From positions 1 through 43,308 of the forward strand of contig JACQFT010000247.1 of the NCBI GenBank assembly GCA_016199925.1: DNA of 43,308 nucleotides, given 5' to 3'. The position numbers were made by a program, and so were the translations under genes. Positions within the stretch are counted from its first letter, which is position 1; the number at the start of each line of letters is the position of its first letter. Shown here in pieces: positions 39,082 to 43,308 of this stretch. The notes under the pieces are model-generated. The model was given only the letters and a program-made list of their open reading frames with translations. It ran no database searches and was not told the origin of the DNA. Origin of the DNA: Opitutia bacterium (GTDB lineage Bacteria; Verrucomicrobiota; Verrucomicrobiia; Opitutales; Opitutaceae).

Positions 39082-40434
39082 TTATTTTCCGATACAGAAC
39101 CGTGCGAATAGTTGATCGAGAACGCGCTCGTTGTCGACCCGCCCGGCAATCTCGCCGAAAGACTCTAGCGCACATCTTAAATGATTAGAGATCAATTCGA
39201 TAGAATTACTTAGCCGCAGTAGTTCTCGGGCGTCGGTGAGGCGTTCCAGCGCGGCTTCAAGCGCATGAGCATGTCGCGCGTTTAACGCGATCAACTCCTC
39301 GCCGACTTCTGTGCGAAGGATTTCTGTGAGATTCTGAATAGCAAGCCGCAGTTTGTCGATCCCGTCGCCGGTGAGCGCGGAAACGGCCACGGCTCGAAAT
39401 CTCTCTTGCCGCCTGCCGGCGCCCGCTTGATCTAGGTCGACTTTGTTATAGATGGCGATGGTGTTCGCTGGGCTCATGATTTTCTCTAGAGCACTTGGCA
39501 GAGTGGGCAACGGGCCGGTGGAGTCGATCACCCACAGAAAAAGATCCGCTTGAGCCGCCTGTTCGAGGGTTTTCTTGATCCCGCGCTCCTCGAGCGCGGT
39601 CGCCAGTGGATTCAATCCCGCCGTGTCCACGAGTCGAAGAAAGTGCGCGCCAACCACGACGCATTCTTCCAAATAATCACGGGTGGTTCCCGGTTCGGCG
39701 CTCACGAGTGCGCGTTCGTGCCCGACCAATCGATTGAGCAGGCTGCTTTTTCCGGCGTTGGGTTCACCCACAATGACGGTTCTGATCCCGTCGCGAAGAA
39801 CCGCTCCATAGTGGGCCGTGGCGATCAGTCGGCGGGTCGCTTGCAGCAGCTCCTCGAGAGCGCGCAGCGCCCCTTGGCGGTTCTCGGCGGGCAAATCCTC
39901 CTCCGGAAAATCGATATACGCCTCTATCTGAGCCAGAACCTCGACGAGGCGGTCAGTCAGGCCCTGCATGTGCCGCCCGAGAGAGCCACGCAACTGCTGG
40001 TTCGCCGCCGCGAGTGCTCGCTCACTGCGAGCCCGAATCAAGTCCATCACGGCTTCCGCCTGGCTCAGGTCCATCCGCCCGTTCAGAAAAGCACGCTTGG
40101 TGAACTCACCCGGATCCGCCGGGCGACATCCCCGCGCCAACAAGTCCTCGAGAATCCGCTGGGCAATGTAGGGATTGCCGTGACAGGAGATTTCCACGGT
40201 GTCTTCGCCGGTGTAGGAATTCGGCGCCACGAAATAGGTGAACACAACGTCGTCCACCAGCGTGCCCGCCGCGTCGCGATAGTCGGCGCGGGTGACGGTG
40301 CGCACTTCCGGCAGCTTGCCGAAAATAGCCCGACAAAGCGTCGCGACCGCCGGCCCGCTCGCGCGCACGACGGCGATCGCCGCTGTCCCGACCGGGGTCG
40401 CCAACGCCGCGATTGTGTCTGTGGTGCCGAGCAT
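39082..40434 (-). CDS. mnmE: tRNA modification GTPase MnmE
   Basis: A 450-residue GTPase. The N-terminal formyl-tetrahydrofolate-binding domain (DTIAALATPVGTAAIAVVRASGP, PNSYTGEDTVEISCHGN) is followed by a helical domain interrupted by the G domain (G1 IVGEPNAGKSSLLNRL, G2 EPGTTRDYL, G3 DTAGL, G4 NKVD) and the C-terminal FCIGK with the catalytic Cys. The ATG at 40434 is chosen. The 5' third is more GC-rich than the rest. It acts with MnmG, encoded next. Confidence 0.97.
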   Translation of the reverse strand: MLGTTDTIAALATPVGTAAIAVVRASGPAVATLCRAIFGKLPEVRTVTRADYRDAAGTLVDDVVFTYFVAPNSYTGEDTVEISCHGNPYIAQRILEDLLARGCRPADPGEFTKRAFLNGRMDLSQAEAVMDLIRARSERALAAANQQLRGSLGRHMQGLTDRLVEVLAQIEAYIDFPEEDLPAENRQGALRALEELLQATRRLIATAHYGAVLRDGIRTVIVGEPNAGKSSLLNRLVGHERALVSAEPGTTRDYLEECVVVGAHFLRLVDTAGLNPLATALEERGIKKTLEQAAQADLFLWVIDSTGPLPTLPSALEKIMSPANTIAIYNKVDLDQAGAGRRQERFRAVAVSALTGDGIDKLRLAIQNLTEILRTEVGEELIALNARHAHALEAALERLTDARELLRLSNSIELISNHLRCALESFGEIAGRVDNERVLDQLFARFCIGK

Positions 40435-41109
40435 TTGCCTGACCCAAGCGAAGCGTCCGCTTTACGCAAAGCGGAAAATCAGCGCGCTGGGGCCGCGGCG
40501 ATTCTCCGCCCGCGTCGAGCACGGACGCCGCAAATCCTCCCGCCCCGCCGCCCCAACCGATTCCTTCGCCGACCACCAAGATCGTTTCCAGTTTCCGTCG
40601 TTCGGCACCCAGACGAGCCGTCGCCGCCGCCAGGCCCCGACTCAGAGCGCCCGAAAAACCGCAGTTGGACGCCGAGCGCGGGCCCGGAGAGCGCCGCGTC
40701 CGACCAAGAGCGCGCAGAGCGACGAGCGGCGAAGGCTGATTTTCGATCAGGCCCAGCCGAGCGAGAAACCTCTCGGTCCAACGCCCTGACGAGCTGTGAC
40801 CGCGCCGGAGGCCCGTTGTTGCTCCGCTCCGTGCGCTCAGTGACGCGATTCAACCGAGGAATCCGTGAACCCATCCGTAGATCTCGTGCTTCAGTGGTGG
40901 ATCTCGCGTTTCCGCGCGACCACTTCGCCGCCACCCGTCGACTCCGGATCTCTCGCCAACGTGCCGGAGGCCGGCCCGCCAACGCGGCGGTCGCCACAGA
41001 AAAGCGCCGTCAACCACCGGCCGGTTCACCGAATTGAACTGTTGCCTCGCGGCCGGCGCAGTTCCGCCGGCGCACGTCGCGGATTCTTCCGCCGACCGAA
41101 TCCTTCGTT
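40435..41109. other. Region of 675 bases without a recognisable gene
   Basis: Between mnmE and the marR-like promoter no frame has a recognisable domain or plausible composition. At 40456-40475 is a perfect 8-bp hairpin, TCCGCTTT-ACGC-AAAGCGGA, in the leader of mnmE. An 82-codon frame begins at a GTG at 40865 with GAGGA five bases upstream, but its residues (Pro/Arg/Ser-rich) are not convincing. No tRNA, RNase P RNA, tmRNA or SRP RNA signature was seen, nor DnaA-box clusters. Confidence 0.5.
40456..40475. other. Perfect hairpin in the mnmE leader
   Basis: TCCGCTTT and AAAGCGGA pair perfectly around ACGC, 22 bases before the mnmE ATG. It could influence translation or be a terminator for a plus-strand transcript, but no T-run is present. 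Confidence 0.55.
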
Positions 41110-41138
41110 TTGACGAAACAACCGTCGCCAGCTATTCT
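41110..41138 (+). promoter_or_regulatory. Promoter of the marR-like gene
   Basis: TTGACG (41110-41115), a 17-base spacer and TATTCT (41133-41138). This is the best sigma-70-like promoter in the window. The ATG begins eight bases after the -10, so transcription would start at or within a few bases of the start codon, implying a leaderless mRNA. Confidence 0.6.
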
Positions 41139-41146
41139 CCGCCATC

Positions 41147-41611
41147 ATGTCGGACCGCCACATTCGCGCCATCCAGCGTTGCTACCCCCAAATCTACCTC
41201 GCGTGCCACGTCGACCACGTGCGCACAAAATCCAACCGCCACCATCTCTCGGCGCACGACTCCACTTTGCTCGCGCACCTCGACGAAACGACGCCGATGC
41301 TTGCCGGTTCGCTCGCCCGCCATCTCGGAATCGCCAACTCGACCCTCTCGGCGTCGCTCAACCGCCTCGAGTCGCTCGGTCATCTCACGCGCACGCCGGC
41401 GCGCCGCGACCAACGTCAGACCGAGCTGCGGCTCACCGCGAAGGGCACCGAGGCGATGGCGGAGGCATCCGTGATCGACCCCCGGCGGATCGCCTCCGTC
41501 CTGGCAAAACTTTCTCCCGCCAAACAGAAGCGCGCCGTCGCCGGGCTGGCGCTCCTTGCCGCGGCTTCGCGCGCGTATCAGGCGACGGCCCCCCGCCGGA
41601 AGCGCTGGTGA
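41147..41611 (+). CDS. MarR-family transcriptional regulator
   Basis: A 154-residue winged-helix protein. Helices 3-4 and the wing read LAGSLARHLGIANSTLSASLNRLESLGHLTRTPARRDQRQTELRLTAKG, the classical MarR recognition region (R-D-x-R wing). The ligand is unknown. The N terminus (HIRAIQRCYPQIYLACHVDHVRTKSN) is dimerisation helix 1. Its TGA overlaps the GTG of the next gene by four bases, so both are co-transcribed and translation may be coupled. A strong promoter abuts its start codon. Confidence 0.9.
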   Translation: MSDRHIRAIQRCYPQIYLACHVDHVRTKSNRHHLSAHDSTLLAHLDETTPMLAGSLARHLGIANSTLSASLNRLESLGHLTRTPARRDQRQTELRLTAKGTEAMAEASVIDPRRIASVLAKLSPAKQKRAVAGLALLAAASRAYQATAPRRKRW

Positions 41612-42237
41612 CTCCGATGGGCCTCGAAGCCAACTGCATCTTGCGACTCGGCCGCGAAACTTTCGCGGGCAAAGCGCACCTCGATTCGGGCAAGCTCACG
41701 TTTCGCGGCGAAGCCAAACTCGATCTCGCGCTGATGAGCATCAGCGCTGCCGCCGTGGGCGAGGGTGGGGCGCTGACGCTCTCACATCCGGCGGGCCTCG
41801 CGACGCTCGAACTCAGCGATCGCGGCACGGCGGAAAAATGGGCGCAGAAAATCCGCTCACCGCGCAGCCTGATCGACAACCTCGGCCTGAAACCGAATTC
41901 GCGCGTCGCGGTGCTCGGCGTGGCCGACGCCGAGTTTCACGCGCAAGCGCGGCAGCGACTGGGCGCGGCGCCCGAAACCAAACTGCGTGCCGGCCTCGAT
42001 TTCATTCTCTACGCCGCCGACAGTGACGCGGCGCTAGCGAAATTGAAATCGTTCAAGAAACACCTGCGACCCGCCGGCGCCGTCTGGGTCGTGTCGCTCA
42101 AGGGCAAGGCGGCGAAAATCCGCGATGTCGACGTGATGCGCGCCGCACGAGCCGCCGGTCTCGTGGACAACAAAGTCTGCAGCTTCTCGGCGACGCACAC
42201 CGCGCTGAAGCTGGTGATTCCGGTCGCCGAGCGCTGA
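41608..42237 (+). CDS. Two-domain protein with a DUF3052-like C-terminal region
   Basis: A 209-residue protein. The N-terminal 80 residues (LEANCILRLGRETFAGKAHLDSGKLTFRGEAKLDL) are beta-rich and unassigned, perhaps PH-like. The C-terminal part (SLIDNLGLKPNSRVAVLGVADAEFHAQ, AGAVWVVSLKGKAAKIRDVDVMRAARAAGLVDNKVCSFSATHTALKLVIP) matches the layout of DUF3052 proteins of unknown function. The start GTG at 41608 overlaps the MarR stop (GTGA); the ATG at 41617 is an alternative. The pairing with MarR suggests a response to a small molecule. Confidence 0.7.
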   Translation: MTPMGLEANCILRLGRETFAGKAHLDSGKLTFRGEAKLDLALMSISAAAVGEGGALTLSHPAGLATLELSDRGTAEKWAQKIRSPRSLIDNLGLKPNSRVAVLGVADAEFHAQARQRLGAAPETKLRAGLDFILYAADSDAALAKLKSFKKHLRPAGAVWVVSLKGKAAKIRDVDVMRAARAAGLVDNKVCSFSATHTALKLVIPVAER

Positions 42238-42244
42238 CGCGAAC

Positions 42245-43075
42245 TCAGCGTTTTTCTTTTGGCGCCTTGGGTTCGCCGAGAAGCGGCGCAACGGGCAGGG
42301 CAATCTTCGGCGGAGCGTCCAGCGTGATCGCTGTTTTCTCCAGCGGAGCCGCCACGGCCGCAGGTGGCGAGATTTTTTCCCGAATATCTACCGGCGGGCG
42401 CACCGGCGAGTTTCCTGCCGCCGAGGTGCGCACCGCGCGAACTTCGGCGTGGGCGAGGTCCTTCAAGATTTCCGCGGCGCGCGCCTCGGCGGCTTTGATG
42501 TCGTTCGGTTTCTTCGCGAGCCGTGCGCGCACTTGCTCCTCGGCATCTTGGCCGACGCCTGACTTGCGGCTGACGATCAGCCACGCGAGCCCCTCGGCGT
42601 AGTTGCGTTGCACGCCGCGGCCGCTCGCGAGCATGGCGCCGATGTTGTGCTGCGCCTCAGCAACACCGGCACGCGCGGCCAGCGTGAAACAATCCAACGC
42701 GCGCCCGTAGTCGGGCGGTCCCCCGAGGCCGTCGTGGTAGATTTTCCCGAGGCGAAACCAGCCGTTGGCGTTCCCGCCGCGAGCGGCCTTCTCGAAAAAT
42801 TCGGCCGCTTTCTTCGGGTCCGGCGGCACACTGCTGCCGTCTTGGAAAAGCTCGGCGAGTTGGAAGCACGCGAGCGCGTCGCCCTTCGCGGCAAACTGTT
42901 TCAGTTGCTCCAGCGTCGTCCATTTCGGGCCGCCGCCGCCGGTGGAGAGCAGCACGGGCGGCGCGTCGTCCGCAGGCTTTTCCGCTCTCGCCGGAGCTGC
43001 CTGCCCCGCGACAAAACCGGCGGCCGCCCCGAGGGCGACGACTGCACCGAGGACAAGAAACCGGCGGCGGGACAT
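42245..43075 (-). CDS. Sel1-repeat protein with N-terminal signal
   Basis: A 276-residue protein with a twin-Arg-like N terminus (MSRRRFLVLGAVVALGAAAGFVAG), which could be a Tat signal or membrane anchor. It contains two or three Sel1/TPR-like repeats (LACFQLAELFQDGSSVPPDPKKAAEFFEKAARGGNANGWFRLGKIYHDGLGG, then DYGRALDCFTLAARAGVAEAQHNIGAMLASGRGVQRNYAEGLAW). The C-terminal 60 residues are Pro/Ala-rich and presumably disordered. It stands 32 bases after the recA stop on the same strand. No partner is known. Confidence 0.82.
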   Translation of the reverse strand: MSRRRFLVLGAVVALGAAAGFVAGQAAPARAEKPADDAPPVLLSTGGGGPKWTTLEQLKQFAAKGDALACFQLAELFQDGSSVPPDPKKAAEFFEKAARGGNANGWFRLGKIYHDGLGGPPDYGRALDCFTLAARAGVAEAQHNIGAMLASGRGVQRNYAEGLAWLIVSRKSGVGQDAEEQVRARLAKKPNDIKAAEARAAEILKDLAHAEVRAVRTSAAGNSPVRPPVDIREKISPPAAVAAPLEKTAITLDAPPKIALPVAPLLGEPKAPKEKR

Positions 43076-43107
43076 GGGTTGCGCAGACGCGGCGCGCCAG
43101 CGGCGGA

Positions 43108-43308
43108 TTACTCCGCGCTGGCGCCGGTGACGGATTCGCCGCCCTTGACGGTGACCTTCTCGAGGATGGCGGCTTTCACTTTGGCAGAGAGCTCCGGGTT
43201 CGACTTGAACGCTTCCTTGGCGGCTTCGCGGCCCTGGCCGACGAGGTTGCCTTCGTAGGCGATCCACGCGCCTTTCTTTTCGAGCACCTTGTGTTCGAGG
43301 CCGAGATC
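43108..43308 (-). CDS. recA: Recombinase RecA, C-terminal part only
   Basis: The last 66 residues of RecA, cut by the window's right edge. DLGLEHKVLEKKGAWIAYEGNLVGQGREAAKEAF matches the family end ([29 protein letters not shown]). The tail after it is short and ends SVTGASAE; it lacks the strongly acidic end of the E. coli protein. The stop codon is at 43108-43110. Confidence 0.92.
   Translation of the reverse strand, partial: DLGLEHKVLEKKGAWIAYEGNLVGQGREAAKEAFKSNPELSAKVKAAILEKVTVKGGESVTGASAE

Noticed and set aside
40435-41109. Replication origin next to mnmE/mnmG
   Set aside because: No DnaA-box-like clusters and no dnaA, parA or rsmG in the window.

Overview
The window is high-GC bacterial chromosome. 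A PEP-CTERM protein with the C-terminal anchor VPEPSTYALL plus Arg-rich tail, olefin-biosynthesis genes oleC and oleD, a full F-type ATP synthase operon, scarce Shine-Dalgarno sequences and a dense load of dispersed palindromic repeats together suggest a Verrucomicrobium, most likely Opitutaceae. This placement is inferred from gene content and style, not from a marker tree.

Layout. 0-13.6 kb is a mosaic of single genes and short operons on both strands: a lytic transglycosylase, the PEP-CTERM protein, a tandem-helix protein of unknown function, rlmN, a TIGR01777 epimerase, a small RHH-like protein, a serine beta-lactamase-like hydrolase, an M20 peptidase with a TauE-type permease, a hybrid histidine kinase with a lipoate-ligase-like protein, a methyltransferase and rlmD. 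13.7-25.4 kb holds a SpoU rRNA methylase, an S9 peptidase, oleD-oleC (without oleA/oleB), ribonuclease D, a deacetylase-family protein, queC-queE (7-deazaguanine synthesis), an ExoD protein and a quinone-oxidoreductase-like enzyme. 25.5-26.4 kb is a secreted protein of unknown function. From 40.4 down to 26.5 kb all recognised genes but one tiny ORF lie on the minus strand: mnmE, mnmG, a trmB copy with an in-frame TGA, atpB-E-F-H-A-G-D-C, then feoA, feoB and a 57-residue Cys-containing membrane peptide. 41.1-43.3 kb has a MarR regulator overlapping a DUF3052-like protein, a Sel1-repeat protein and the 3' end of recA.

The most striking feature is not a gene. At least ten places carry arrays of short degenerate units (periods 6, 7, 9 or about 10). 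Most intergenic ones are arranged as two arms in inverted orientation. Four intergenic elements, of two sequence families, share the same outer arm end (T-rich, then CCAC). Heptad arrays also sit in frame inside rlmD and, three times, inside oleC. A second layer of GC-rich palindromes with short terminal inverted repeats is found between genes and in frame inside rlmN, the lipoate-ligase-like gene and oleD. One such palindrome is nested inside a CACGGAT array between queC and queE, which gives an order of events. I consider this repeat system the best candidate for something undescribed here.

No tRNA, rRNA, CRISPR array, insertion sequence or prophage was recognised.
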